A DNA stretch of 64,000 nucleotides from positions 1 through 64,000 of the forward strand of contig DASYJY010000035.1 of NCBI GenBank assembly GCA_035995985.1. The letters run 5' to 3'. The translations under genes were made by a program, and so were the position numbers. Under the pieces are notes generated by a model. It did no database searches. It saw nothing but the letters and a program-made list of their open reading frames with translations, and was not told where the DNA came from. Source of the stretch: JADGNZ01 sp035995985. Its GTDB lineage: Bacteria > Acidobacteriota > Thermoanaerobaculia > Gp7-AA8. Below, piece after piece: positions 25,459 through 34,830 of the stretch (position 1 is the first letter of the stretch; every line of letters begins with the position of its first letter).

Positions 25459-28400
25459 GGTGATCTCTGTAAGAACGCGCGGTACTGGTGGAATGAGTAG
25501 TGTAACGGGTAACCCTCCCGGTAACCCTCTACGCGGATCAGATAGTTGCCTTGCGGAAAGGTCCCTGCCGGTGTATTGAAGGTCGTCGACGAGGTCGTGC
25601 TGGCCGCTGACACAGCCACGGAGATCTCGTGCGCCGGGTCCGGCTTCACGCCTGTATAGGCCACTGAGTTGTCCTGGATGTATTTCCAGCCCGTGGGATT
25701 TCCATTTGCAGGATTCTTATCGGGAACGCCGTTACTCGGACTGTAGATCACGGCGTACTTCATCGTCAGCGTTTCCGTCCAGTTGGCGTACTGCGGGTCC
25801 GTCGTGTACGTGAGATCATCCCACCGTTTCCACGTCGTTTTCCACCCGACGGTGATGGAACTCTTATTTTTCAGATCGGTATTTTCATTCGGATCGGTGA
25901 TGACCACGCGAGGCAACTGGCGTACATGCTTCGCTTTCGGACTGGCTGACGCATCGGTATAGAGGCCGCCATTCATGTAACTCTGAATCAATGTCAGGAA
26001 CGACCATTTTGCGATGAAGGTCGTGCCGGCTACGCCGGTCGGTGAAAGACCATTGACGGCAATGAACGCGGGATTATTACTGGCCGGATCGGTCAGAGCG
26101 AGGAGGGCGCTTCCCTGTGTCTCGCCACCTGGATGCGTGTAGTACGTATTCAGCACCCTGGCCACATACGCATTGGGATAGGTGGCCGGCTCGAGGAAGT
26201 TCTCGGGGTTATAGCCGGTATTGTTGACATTGATGTCAAAAGGACGGGCGTTGTCGATCGTGTCCGGAACGGGCAGTGCGTAGTTGTCGGCGATGTCCTT
26301 TCCAGGGCCTGGGCTGGTGATATTGGCTTGATCGCCATCGTGATACGTGTGGTGGAACGTCGCGGCCGCATTGCCGCTCCAGAACAATGTCGTACTGCCC
26401 ATCTCCTTCGTGCGGCGCACCGACGCGGTCAGGTTCGTGCCGTTGAACGGAGGGAACTTGGCGCGGTCATCGCGGACGAACTTAGTTCCGCCGGTGCCGG
26501 TCGGGATATTGCCGTTGGCAAGCCAGGACGCGTAAGACGTATCCGGATAAAGCTCGCCCATCCACGGTTTCGCCCACCAGACCGGCGGCGCGGCGTTGTC
26601 GCGGATGTATTTTACAGTCCCGGTAATGGAGTTCTCGTAAAGGCTGCCACCCGATCCGGTAAATGGCTTTGTAGACACCGGAACACTGCTTGGAAATCCA
26701 TTGGCTGAGTCATAGCCGATCTCGTTGCCGATGCCGATGTAGTAGTAGGAGAAGCCGGTCATCGTCGTCCAAATAGCATTGGACCGCGTAAGTGAGGACC
26801 GCAGCATCTGGAAGAGCCGGTGTACGTCGATCTCGAGAGAACCCGCGCCGGTGTCCCACCCGGCATCGGCGAGATTGCCGTTGTTGTTGATACCGTACTG
26901 CTGCGCGCCTACGTTGTAAACCCAGCCGGGCCAGCCAGGCGTCCTCCCGATCGAATTATCGAACCCGAGCTCAGCACCGCAATTGTTTGCGGCGGTTGTG
27001 TCGAATTGTACGGAACCCGGCCGTCCTTTCGTGGTGATCCGAACTCTGCCGCTGACAGCGTCAGCGTTCGCGACACCGGTAAACAAAACATTGGCCATGA
27101 GCTTCGCAACGACCTGTGCGGCGGTCATATCGACCGTCGACGCTGAAAGTGTTGTCGAAATTGCGAGCGCGACGCCATCGATCTTTACAACAAACTTATT
27201 GTTCTGGCTACCACCGCTGGCCACGATGTGAAATGGCTCGACGTCCGCGCTCGTGATTTCGGCGGATCCTCCGCGATTGCGGTTGGCATCCTCCATATCA
27301 TCGAAATAGCGGTTGTAGCCCATGCCAAGCGGGCTCTCATACGCGCCAGCCGCAACGGCCGGCGGGCCAACGATCGCGCCGGCCGGAAATGCAGACGGAC
27401 TAAAAACATTGGGCCGTTTCAGATCCGCATACGGGCAGTGACGCGGATCGCCGATCACCTGGAAGCGCTCCGTGATAGGCAACTTCGGCGGCGTCGCGGC
27501 GGTGCCATAGATGTAAGAATTAGGCCCGCACCATACAAAGGTGCGGCTCTTGTTCTCAGGGTCGACGGCGTTGGGATAAAGATAGCCACTCGTTTCCTGG
27601 TCGCCAATACGCGTTTCCACGGAGAGAACCGCGCCCGTCGCCGGGATCGCTGCCGCGGGAATCTTGATGAGCCAACGCGCTGTGTTTTTCGGCCGTACGG
27701 CGGTGGATGTCAGGTCTGTAGAGAACTGAACTGCACCAGTCGTGAGATCTTCAACGGGCGATGGAATGTAATCGAGGCCGTAAAGCCGATCCTCGGGTGC
27801 CAGGCCGCGGCCACTCGTCTCCGTCGGAGTTCTCAGCGGTGAACCGTATAGCTTGAGGACGGTGTCGCCTGTGGCCGCGTCGATATTGTAGGTCCACGCC
27901 ATCTGGTTCGGTTTCCCCACGACTGGGTAGGAAGCAGCGGCGACAGGAGCTGCGTCGTAAGCATCCGCGCCTCCCGATCCGTCATTGTCGACCCCGCCGT
28001 GAATTGCCTGAACGTTGCAGGTGGTGCCAGCCGGAGGTGGAGCGACCGGCGTGCAGCCCGCGGGGTTGGCCGGAATCCACGAATTCAAACCGTTGATGCG
28101 GATCGTTAACGGTACGGGCATGATCGCCGGCGCCGAGACCGGATCGGTATATGTATAAACGCGCAGCGTCACCCAGTTGTTCGCGGCATAGGCCAATTGC
28201 TCGGGATGCGTGACGGCGCGAACGTTCTGCAGTCCGGCGGTTCCGGGACTCTTGGCCGCATCCGAGTAATTGCGCACCGGCGGGAACGGCATCAGCTCAC
28301 CGTGAAGATTGATGATCAGCGCGTTGGTGTAGTTCTGCGGATTCATGTACATGTCGTCCATGAGCAGACGCCATGTCATCTCCTCGGTTTGCGGTGGATC

Positions 28401-29408
28401 CTGCTTCGCCGCTGCTTTCTTACGGGCGTCGTAAAGCGCCTTTTCGTCGTAATACCGCATGGCGTTGTTGTACTGATCGGCGATCGCGTACGGTTGCGGA
28501 TTGTCTTTGGCGTCGTAACCGTTCGTATCGACTCCGTCGACGCTCATCCGCCCACGGAAGAAGAACGACGGATAGTAATAATCATCGCCGCAGTTACCGG
28601 CATTGATACAAGCCGTCGGCATCTTACCGGGATAGAAGTATACGGAGTTGATGTCCGCGTTGGAATCGGCCGCGTCATTGATAAAAGGCTTGTAAAGCAG
28701 ATCACGTCCGTAGGCGAGCGAGGTGATCCAGTGCGCACGGAAAATGAGCCCTGGATTTCGAGATTGCAAATCGCTGATCGCGCTTTTGACAAACGGGACG
28801 ACGTTCGACATGTAGACCCACCAACCCGGCACGTTTTCAATGGCGAGGCAGTAGACGTCGTACACCTGCGTCGGAGGCATATCCCCCGCCAGTGTGCGAA
28901 TCACGCTGGATACCTCGGCGAGGAGGATTTGCCCGCCCCTCGGCAGGTTCTCAAAGACCTTTACGTTGACCAGACGAACGTCGTTTCCCTGCCCTTTGAT
29001 CTTACGGACTGTGATGAGACGCTCATACTGCCACTGGTCCGGCGCCACCATCAGAACATTGCCGCTCGTTACGTCGTCCGGAAGCGGCGGAGTCAGCGGC
29101 GCCTGGTTTTTTTCGCCGATCGTCGTGAGCACCATGTTGTTCTTCACGCCGTCATCGTAGTCGTCCAGCGTGACGATCGTGCTGCCCGCATTCGTCTGCA
29201 CGAGCGACTTGAGCTCTTCGATCATCGAGATCGCTTTTTCGGTCGCGAACTGTTTGCTCGATGTCAGGCGCGTGAGGTTATGTGCATTGCTCATCACGGT
29301 TACCGTTCCGAGCACCATCACGGAAATGATCGCGAAGCCGGCGATCACTTCGATAAGACTCATACCGGACTGCCGGCTACGCGTCGTCACTATCATTGTA
29401 TTTCCCAT
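25455..29408 (-). CDS. Giant prepilin-type protein (1317 residues), probable pilus-tip adhesin
   Basis: Leader MGNTMIVTTRSRQSG, mature start MSLIEVIAGFAIISVMVLGT with Glu+5, as in PilV/GspI-type pilins, but with some 1280 exported residues. The body is rich in Tyr, Asn, Pro and Gly. A segment at about 728-815 (KFVVKIDGVALAISTTL through CGAELGF) has the layout of a flagellin-IN-like or hook-adaptor beta domain. From about 1165 a fibronectin/Ig-like end begins RVVITDPNENTDL. Cysteines occur in nearby pairs. No PilY1 gene is seen, so it may fuse the tip pilin and the adhesin; that is inference. Confidence 0.85.
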   Translation of the reverse strand: MGNTMIVTTRSRQSGMSLIEVIAGFAIISVMVLGTVTVMSNAHNLTRLTSSKQFATEKAISMIEELKSLVQTNAGSTIVTLDDYDDGVKNNMVLTTIGEKNQAPLTPPLPDDVTSGNVLMVAPDQWQYERLITVRKIKGQGNDVRLVNVKVFENLPRGGQILLAEVSSVIRTLAGDMPPTQVYDVYCLAIENVPGWWVYMSNVVPFVKSAISDLQSRNPGLIFRAHWITSLAYGRDLLYKPFINDAADSNADINSVYFYPGKMPTACINAGNCGDDYYYPSFFFRGRMSVDGVDTNGYDAKDNPQPYAIADQYNNAMRYYDEKALYDARKKAAAKQDPPQTEEMTWRLLMDDMYMNPQNYTNALIINLHGELMPFPPVRNYSDAAKSPGTAGLQNVRAVTHPEQLAYAANNWVTLRVYTYTDPVSAPAIMPVPLTIRINGLNSWIPANPAGCTPVAPPPAGTTCNVQAIHGGVDNDGSGGADAYDAAPVAAASYPVVGKPNQMAWTYNIDAATGDTVLKLYGSPLRTPTETSGRGLAPEDRLYGLDYIPSPVEDLTTGAVQFSTDLTSTAVRPKNTARWLIKIPAAAIPATGAVLSVETRIGDQETSGYLYPNAVDPENKSRTFVWCGPNSYIYGTAATPPKLPITERFQVIGDPRHCPYADLKRPNVFSPSAFPAGAIVGPPAVAAGAYESPLGMGYNRYFDDMEDANRNRGGSAEITSADVEPFHIVASGGSQNNKFVVKIDGVALAISTTLSASTVDMTAAQVVAKLMANVLFTGVANADAVSGRVRITTKGRPGSVQFDTTAANNCGAELGFDNSIGRTPGWPGWVYNVGAQQYGINNNGNLADAGWDTGAGSLEIDVHRLFQMLRSSLTRSNAIWTTMTGFSYYYIGIGNEIGYDSANGFPSSVPVSTKPFTGSGGSLYENSITGTVKYIRDNAAPPVWWAKPWMGELYPDTSYASWLANGNIPTGTGGTKFVRDDRAKFPPFNGTNLTASVRRTKEMGSTTLFWSGNAAATFHHTYHDGDQANITSPGPGKDIADNYALPVPDTIDNARPFDINVNNTGYNPENFLEPATYPNAYVARVLNTYYTHPGGETQGSALLALTDPASNNPAFIAVNGLSPTGVAGTTFIAKWSFLTLIQSYMNGGLYTDASASPKAKHVRQLPRVVITDPNENTDLKNKSSITVGWKTTWKRWDDLTYTTDPQYANWTETLTMKYAVIYSPSNGVPDKNPANGNPTGWKYIQDNSVAYTGVKPDPAHEISVAVSAASTTSSTTFNTPAGTFPQGNYLIRVEGYREGYPLHYSFHQYRAFLQRSP

Positions 29409-29409
29409 G

Positions 29410-30612
29410 TCATTTCCCGACCCAATACTTGCTGCGGCTGAAACGGTACTGACCCATTTGTGAATTGATCTGGCCGATGATGGCCGGGTCGTAGTCAGCC
29501 TCGGAAATGTCCGTACCGCTGTTGATCGCTACCGTGGCGCTGCTGGAGTTGTTCGCCGCGATGATGGCACCGCTCACCTGCGTGACCTCGCTGATGACGA
29601 GGTTGCCCGTGCAATAGATGACGCCACTCCAATTGGAGTTCGATCCGACCGCGACCGTCAGATCGCCATACACGACCAGGATTCCGCTGCCAGTGAGTGG
29701 CCGCTTGTTATCAAACACGGCAGGGCCATTGATGATGATCAGGTTCATCGCCGGCAGCGGATTGGGAAGGTCAGTTACCGTCGTCACATTAACGTCGGCA
29801 AGACCCTGCAACTCCTGAGGCGTCACTGCAAAGACCGCCTGGATGTCGTACGGCGCCGCGGAATTGGTCTTCGTAGGCGTGAGACCGCGGACCACTCCGT
29901 TATTTTTCATACCGAGACCGCCGCCCGGTCTGCACGAGACGCCGATCCCTGCACCGCCCTGGATTTTAGTTTTTGTATCGATCGTGACGTTATCGCAATT
30001 CGCGCTGAAGAGGGCCGCGCCGCCGTCAGGAACATTGACGCTCATTTTCTGAATCTCAGTGCGAAAGGTCTGCTTTGAAAGAATCTGATTGGTGCTCTGA
30101 TCGTAATTATCGTTGGCTGGATCGTTCTGCACCCACACGTATCCGATCGACTCCAACTGCCAGACGGAGCCCTGGGTCGCACTAGTGCGGCCTTTCTGGT
30201 TGGTAACGTCGACGACGCCAGCCCCGGCCACGCTGAACGGGAGGCTGCCTTTCCTGACTTCATACCGGGCCATCAGACGTCCCGGACCGCTGACTTGATA
30301 GTTGCGGACGATCCCCATGTTGGGACTGTTGGTGTCCTCAGTCTCGTTGATCGGCGGATTCGCGGACGCGTCGATAATGGGGTTGAACGTCTTGACGGGC
30401 TGTACCTTCTGCTTCCGGAACCATGACAGCGCATCGACCAAACCTGCCTGCGCGGCATTCGCGGCCTGTCCCTGATAGGTGAGTTGGCGGGAGACGAGAC
30501 GGTTTCCGAGTTGAACCTGAGTCAACATCGTGAGAAGCGTCAGCAGAACGAGCGAGATGATGATCGTCGTCGCAAGGACTGCTTGTCCTCTTTCTCTGTG
30601 GCGGTGCTTCAT
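29410..30612 (-). CDS. PilX-like minor pilin
   Basis: A 400-residue protein starting MKHRHRERGQAVLATTIIIS, the PilX-type N-terminus: basic leader ending RERG, mature QAVLATTIII without Glu+5, then one long membrane helix. The body contains a run of beta-solenoid-like strands (about 225-380: TKIQGGAGIGV, GSGILVVYGDLTVAVG), similar to polymer-forming folds. A GGGAGG site 6 nt upstream fixes the start at 30612, not the ATG at 30699. First gene of the minor-pilin operon; a sigma-54-type promoter lies 34-49 nt upstream. Confidence 0.82.
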   Translation of the reverse strand: MKHRHRERGQAVLATTIIISLVLLTLLTMLTQVQLGNRLVSRQLTYQGQAANAAQAGLVDALSWFRKQKVQPVKTFNPIIDASANPPINETEDTNSPNMGIVRNYQVSGPGRLMARYEVRKGSLPFSVAGAGVVDVTNQKGRTSATQGSVWQLESIGYVWVQNDPANDNYDQSTNQILSKQTFRTEIQKMSVNVPDGGAALFSANCDNVTIDTKTKIQGGAGIGVSCRPGGGLGMKNNGVVRGLTPTKTNSAAPYDIQAVFAVTPQELQGLADVNVTTVTDLPNPLPAMNLIIINGPAVFDNKRPLTGSGILVVYGDLTVAVGSNSNWSGVIYCTGNLVISEVTQVSGAIIAANNSSSATVAINSGTDISEADYDPAIIGQINSQMGQYRFSRSKYWVGK

Positions 30613-30645
30613 TCGTCCTCCCGGCAGCATGGTGGGCTCCCTATG

Positions 30646-30661
30646 AGCAATGGCTGAGCCA
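30646..30661 (-). promoter_or_regulatory. Probable sigma-54 (RpoN) promoter of the minor-pilin operon
   Basis: The minus strand reads TGGCTCAGCCATTGCT. GG and GC are exactly 10 nt apart, and 10 of 12 defined positions match the TGGCACG-N4-TTGCW consensus. Transcription would start near 30635, giving a leader of about 23 nt that holds the PilX ribosome site. Minor-pilin operons are commonly RpoN/PilR-driven. The NtrB/PilS-like kinase gene lies immediately upstream. Confidence 0.65.
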
Positions 30662-30747
30662 TGCGGTGCGTATCGCCTAAGCGATTGATGTACGGCCATT
30701 TAGCTATTTCCTAGGGCTTTCGAGGTCGAGAGCATCGCCGGATTCTG

Positions 30748-32448
30748 TTACAAAATGTAACGGCTGCGCAGCTGCTCCGACAGCACCTCGGCGGGCGACG
30801 TGCCGGTGGCGGACGGCTCATCGAACTCGATCTCGGCCACGGCTCCCCCTTCCGGGCGCGGCAGGAGTTGGATGGTGCCCTGGTGCAGAAGGATGATCTT
30901 TTTCGTCAGCGTCAGCCCGAGGCCGAAGCCGGCAGGCTTTCCTGATTGGAAGGGGACGAAGAGCCGAACGGCCGGATCGAGACCCGCTCCGTCGTCTTCG
31001 ACCGTGATGCGGCTCCGTGGATGCGCGCTCGTGCGGATGACGATGCGGCCCTCACCTCCCCGCGATTGAATCGATTCGACGGCGTTGCGAATGATGTTGT
31101 CGAGTGCGCGCGCCAGGAGCGCCGCGTCACCGCGCACGGAGAGCTTGTCGCCGCTGACGTCGAACGCGATGGCCGGCGCGAGTGGCGCGATCCGTTCGAC
31201 GACATCGCGGACGAGCGCGGTCAGCGCGACATCATCGTGCCGGGCGGCGAGCGGCCGGCCGAGCGCGAGGAGACGTTCGACGGCGTCCGAAAGCGCGAGC
31301 GCCTCCTGTTCGGCCTTGCGCAGCCGCTCGTTGCTCGCTTCGTCCGCCGCGCCGAGGCGAGCCAGCCGGAGGTAGCCGAGAATCGCCGCGAGTGAATTTC
31401 GGAATTCGTGCGCAATGCCTCCTGACATTTCGCCCAGATCGGCAAGCGCCTGCATGTCGCGCACGCGCTGCTCGAGCTTGCGGACTTCGGTCAGGTCGGC
31501 GAACAGCGCGAGCATGCCGAGGTATCGGCCGTCCTGATCCATGAGCGGGACCGTCGAGACGCCGATGTGCACCGGTTCGGCGCCGCCGCTCGTCACCTCG
31601 CGGCGCTGCACGGCGATTCGCCGCTCGTGCGCCATCGCCAGCGTCCGTGCGAACGTCGATGTGCCGAGGGCCTGCTCGACGGTGCGGCCGGTGGCGGCGG
31701 CGCTGCCCGGCAGGTCGAGGATGTCGCAGGCGAACTGATTCAGATCGACGATCAGGCCGGCTTCGTCGAGGGCGATGAATCCGGAGGTGAGACTGCGCAC
31801 GAGCGTGCCGGTCAGACGGGCCAATTCGTCGGCGCGTTCTTTCTCTTGCCGATGCATCCGTTTCAGCTCGTTCTCGCGCTGCTTCAGCGTTTCGAGAGAG
31901 CTGCCGAACGTGTGGAGAAGGTAGGCGGTGCCGCCCTCGTCGCCGGCCGTTCCGCGCTCCGCCGGCGCGCGGCCTCGAATCGCGTCATTGACGTAGACCG
32001 GCAGAAGAAGGATCGCGGCGATTCCGGCGATGACGCCGGCCACGAGCGCCAGCCGCACCGTCCGGGCGATGTGCTGCAACGCCTCTTCCGCGAAGTGAAT
32101 GCGGACGACGGCCGGTCCGGCCGTCCGCGTTTCCACGTGCGACGGCGCGCCGGCCGGCGGGACGATGCCCAATCGCACGACTGCACTACCCGACTGAATC
32201 TCGATGGCGTCCAGCCGGTATCGCTGCCGCAGGACATCGAGCGCGGCCAGGTCAGGGATGCCGCCTGCGAGCGTTGCCGCACACGCGTCGCTGATAGCCG
32301 CCTCGCGTTCGCGTTCGGATCGTTGCGCGACAATCCAGAGCGCCGGAACGGTGCTCGACAACACGACGGCGCCGGCGGCGAACAGCGCCAGCAGCATCGA
32401 CGAGACGCCAAGCAACGACCTGCGCCGGGAAGCGGATCCGCTGGACAT
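30748..32448 (-). CDS. PAS-containing sensor histidine kinase, NtrB/PilS/ZraS-like
   Basis: A 566-residue membrane sensor: helix at about 13-38, a periplasmic region, a second helix near 125-150, a coiled linker, and a PAS domain (about 205-310: SGFIALDEAGLIVDLN). HisKA follows with the H-box LGEMSGGIAHEFRNSLAAIL, then HATPase_c with N-box NIIRNAVESI and GFGLGLTLTKKI. The H-box EFRN is the type that phosphorylates NtrC-family sigma-54 activators. No response regulator is encoded beside it. It follows the prepilin peptidase gene by 22 nt and is upstream of a sigma-54-type promoter. Confidence 0.9.
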   Translation of the reverse strand: MSSGSASRRRSLLGVSSMLLALFAAGAVVLSSTVPALWIVAQRSEREREAAISDACAATLAGGIPDLAALDVLRQRYRLDAIEIQSGSAVVRLGIVPPAGAPSHVETRTAGPAVVRIHFAEEALQHIARTVRLALVAGVIAGIAAILLLPVYVNDAIRGRAPAERGTAGDEGGTAYLLHTFGSSLETLKQRENELKRMHRQEKERADELARLTGTLVRSLTSGFIALDEAGLIVDLNQFACDILDLPGSAAATGRTVEQALGTSTFARTLAMAHERRIAVQRREVTSGGAEPVHIGVSTVPLMDQDGRYLGMLALFADLTEVRKLEQRVRDMQALADLGEMSGGIAHEFRNSLAAILGYLRLARLGAADEASNERLRKAEQEALALSDAVERLLALGRPLAARHDDVALTALVRDVVERIAPLAPAIAFDVSGDKLSVRGDAALLARALDNIIRNAVESIQSRGGEGRIVIRTSAHPRSRITVEDDGAGLDPAVRLFVPFQSGKPAGFGLGLTLTKKIILLHQGTIQLLPRPEGGAVAEIEFDEPSATGTSPAEVLSEQLRSRYIL

Positions 32449-32470
32449 TCCTGACAGGATAGCGCCGCGG

Positions 32471-33271
32471 TCAGCGCGGCACGAAGCTGAGATACCAGTC
32501 CGCCATCTCGTGACCGAAGAACAGAACGGCGAGAAAGCCGATGCCGAGGAAGACGCCGAACGGGAGCGCGGTCCGCATCCCTTCGCCACTGCGAATCGCG
32601 AGCGGGATGCTGATCAACGATCCGGTCACCGAGGCGATCATGAGGACCGGGACGACGCTTCGCCATCCGGTGACGGCGCCGATCATCGCCAGCAGTTTGA
32701 TGTCGCCCTGCCCCATCCCCTCGGCATGGCGCAAAAGCCAGTAGATGCCGATGATCGCCAGCGGAATGGCCGCGCCGAGGAACGCGCCGAAAAGGGAGTC
32801 GAGCAGCGAATCGGCCAGCATCAGCGATGGATGCAGGATGCCGAGGCCGAGCGCGCCGGCGCCGAGTCCGATGGCGATGCCGGGGAGGTCGATGACGTCA
32901 GGAAGGATTTGGATATCGGCGTCGATGTAGATGAGGGCGATGGTGATCGAGATGATCGCCGCGACGATCACGAATGCGACTGTCGGCCCGGTGCGCTGAT
33001 AGACAGCAAGATAAAAGAGCGCGTTCGCCAGCTCTACGAGCGGATAGCGCCAGGCGATGCCGGCTCCGCAGGCGCGGCAACGTCCGCGCAGCACGATGAA
33101 ACTGAGGACGGGGATGTTGTCGTACCAGCGGATGGCCGCATCGCACTGCGGACAATGGCTGCCGGGAAAGACGATCGACTCGTCGCGCGGATAGCGATGG
33201 ATGACGACGTTGAGAAAGCTTCCGACGATCGCGCCGATGGCAAAGGCGTAGATGCCGAGCAGGAGCGTCAT
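32471..33271 (-). CDS. pilD: Prepilin peptidase (leader peptidase and N-methyltransferase)
   Basis: A 266-residue aspartic membrane protease of the A24A family. The N-terminal methylase/zinc domain has two CxxC pairs (CPQCDAAI and CRACGAGI) after GSFLNVVIHRYP. The catalytic aspartates lie in IDADIQILPD and GMGQGDIKLL. Seven to eight membrane helices are visible. It would process and methylate all seven prepilins encoded in this window. The start is taken at MTLLLG, which gives the usual N-terminus. Confidence 0.95.
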   Translation of the reverse strand: MTLLLGIYAFAIGAIVGSFLNVVIHRYPRDESIVFPGSHCPQCDAAIRWYDNIPVLSFIVLRGRCRACGAGIAWRYPLVELANALFYLAVYQRTGPTVAFVIVAAIISITIALIYIDADIQILPDVIDLPGIAIGLGAGALGLGILHPSLMLADSLLDSLFGAFLGAAIPLAIIGIYWLLRHAEGMGQGDIKLLAMIGAVTGWRSVVPVLMIASVTGSLISIPLAIRSGEGMRTALPFGVFLGIGFLAVLFFGHEMADWYLSFVPR

Positions 33272-33301
33272 TGAGGCGGATTGTATTGGGAGTGTCATCC
33301 G

Positions 33302-33580
33302 CTACGACGCGGAGATCTCTTCCCCAAGCACCTCGGCGCGCGCGGCTTCGACGGCCAGCAGGATCTCCTGGTAGAGATGGAAGGCGAAGTCTTTGTTCAG
33401 CGGCTCGGCGGCTCCGCGGTTGACGATGTCCGCGATCTGGGCGGCGTAGTACGACGCCAGCGGAAGGCGTTCGCCGGAGTTGTGGATCTGGCGGAATCCG
33501 AAGAGCAGTTCTTCGCGCAGCGACTCGCGAAAGAGGCCGTTGGCGACGTCGTCTTCGAGGCTCTCGTAGTCGACATTCAT
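33302..33580 (-). CDS. Small acidic protein of unknown function
   Basis: A 92-residue protein MNVDYESLEDDVANGLFRES, mostly helical, net acidic. Its ATG overlaps the stop of the secreted metallopeptidase gene (ATGA), so it is translationally coupled to it. A longer reading upstream lies within that gene in another frame and is an artefact. No family recognised; probably cytosolic. Confidence 0.65.
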   Translation of the reverse strand: MNVDYESLEDDVANGLFRESLREELLFGFRQIHNSGERLPLASYYAAQIADIVNRGAAEPLNKDFAFHLYQEILLAVEAARAEVLGEEISAS

Positions 33581-34743
33581 CGGATGAACGACTCCACGAG
33601 CTTGGCGTCGGCGCCGTACGCGGCGCGAACGCGGACACCGTCCAGCGCCATCTTCGGTTCGAGGCCTCGGCCGCGAAGGAAGGCCGCGTAGGCGTCGCGG
33701 AAGGCGAGGGCGCGGCCGGCGTTTTCCCACTGCGTGTCGACGAGCACGGTCGGATCGCATTTGATGTTCTGCACGACAGTGACGCGATCGTCGATCCATC
33801 CGGCGCCGGCGTCGCCAACGAGGAAGCGCCAGTGAAACTCGCCGAGGTGCTCGACGGTGAGGGCGTGGGGGAGCGGGGACTTGTCGTCGAACGCGACCGC
33901 CGCCGCGCTGGTCGCGGCGAGGCGTGTGAAGTATTCGGCAGGATGGAGCACCTCGCGCGTCGAACGCGGCGGGTTCTCGTCCATGCGGTCGACCATCTTC
34001 CAGCCGCCGCGGCGATAGCCTTCGATGACCAGCTTCAGCCCCTCCGCGTACGGAAACTTGAGCGACTCGGCGAAGTAGCGTGGCGTGGACGCGTCGATCG
34101 TTTTGTCGGCGGCGCCCAGAGACGACGTCAGCATCGACAGCACTTCGGGATTGGCGAGGACGTCGTCGAGCTTTTGGCCGGCGCGGTCGAGCACGAAGTC
34201 GATCATCACCAGCGTCGCTTCGCCTTCCAGCAGCGCATGCAGCGCGAGGCCGCCGTCGGTATCTTTCTGCAAGGCAAGATCGCGCGCGCCGGCGTGGAAG
34301 CGCTGGTCCTGGAGCGCGTGCGTCAGTTCGTGGATGACGACCGACTCGCGGAGCATGTCGCTGTCTCCGATCCCGCCGGCAGCGGACGGCAGCTTGTCGA
34401 TCGCGAAGTAGGTGTGCGTCAGCGGATCGTAGAAAGCCAGCACCTGCGACTCGTACAGATCGAGCATGCTGCCGACGAGATCGGTCTTGCCGCCGTCAAC
34501 GAGTTGCAGGGCGCGGAGAACGAGCGCGTAGTCGTCGGGCGAATACGGCAGCGATTTCTCCATCTGCGCGCGCAGAACCTTCGGCAGCTCTTCACGCGTG
34601 ATCATCTTCGAGACGACGGGACGGATGAACGTGAGTCCGCGCAGCTTCTCGACCACTTTCATTTCGGTATCGAGCGATGCGGCGTGCGCGGCCGCCGAGA
34701 CAAGAAAGAGTATTGCGATGAAGACCGGGAGCCGTCGGGACAT
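33577..34743 (-). CDS. Secreted gluzincin-type zinc metallopeptidase-like protein
   Basis: A 388-residue protein with signal peptide (MSRRLPVFIAILFLVSAAAHA). The zinc motif is in VIHELTHALQDQ (HExxH), with the third-ligand candidate LLEGEATLVM about 32 residues later. After HELTH the domain is helical, with AEGLKLVIEGYRRGG. The fold resembles the DUF4157/M48-like lipoprotein peptidases often seen in Acidobacteriota. The start at 34743 is chosen for the signal peptide. Confidence 0.82.
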   Translation of the reverse strand: MSRRLPVFIAILFLVSAAAHAASLDTEMKVVEKLRGLTFIRPVVSKMITREELPKVLRAQMEKSLPYSPDDYALVLRALQLVDGGKTDLVGSMLDLYESQVLAFYDPLTHTYFAIDKLPSAAGGIGDSDMLRESVVIHELTHALQDQRFHAGARDLALQKDTDGGLALHALLEGEATLVMIDFVLDRAGQKLDDVLANPEVLSMLTSSLGAADKTIDASTPRYFAESLKFPYAEGLKLVIEGYRRGGWKMVDRMDENPPRSTREVLHPAEYFTRLAATSAAAVAFDDKSPLPHALTVEHLGEFHWRFLVGDAGAGWIDDRVTVVQNIKCDPTVLVDTQWENAGRALAFRDAYAAFLRGRGLEPKMALDGVRVRAAYGADAKLVESFIR

Positions 34744-34781
34744 GCGGCTCGCAACGGTGCGGCTATCCCCGCGATTCCGAA

Positions 34782-34830
34782 TTTCACTCTTCACACTTCA
34801 CACTTCACCCTTCACTCTTTAGCCTTTACA
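34782..34830. repeat. Heptamer tandem array (CTTCACA words)
   Basis: Seven-base words CTTCACA, CTTCACC, CTTCACT, CTTTAGC follow each other almost without interruption and end directly at an ATG. No inverted arm is seen here. It fills most of the gap between two divergent genes, so any promoter for the RsbW-like gene must lie in or left of it. Confidence 0.75.

Noticed and set aside
33832..34830. Long upstream extension of the RsbW-like gene
   Set aside because: It is antisense to the metallopeptidase gene; the family-typical domain starts at 34831 or 34852.
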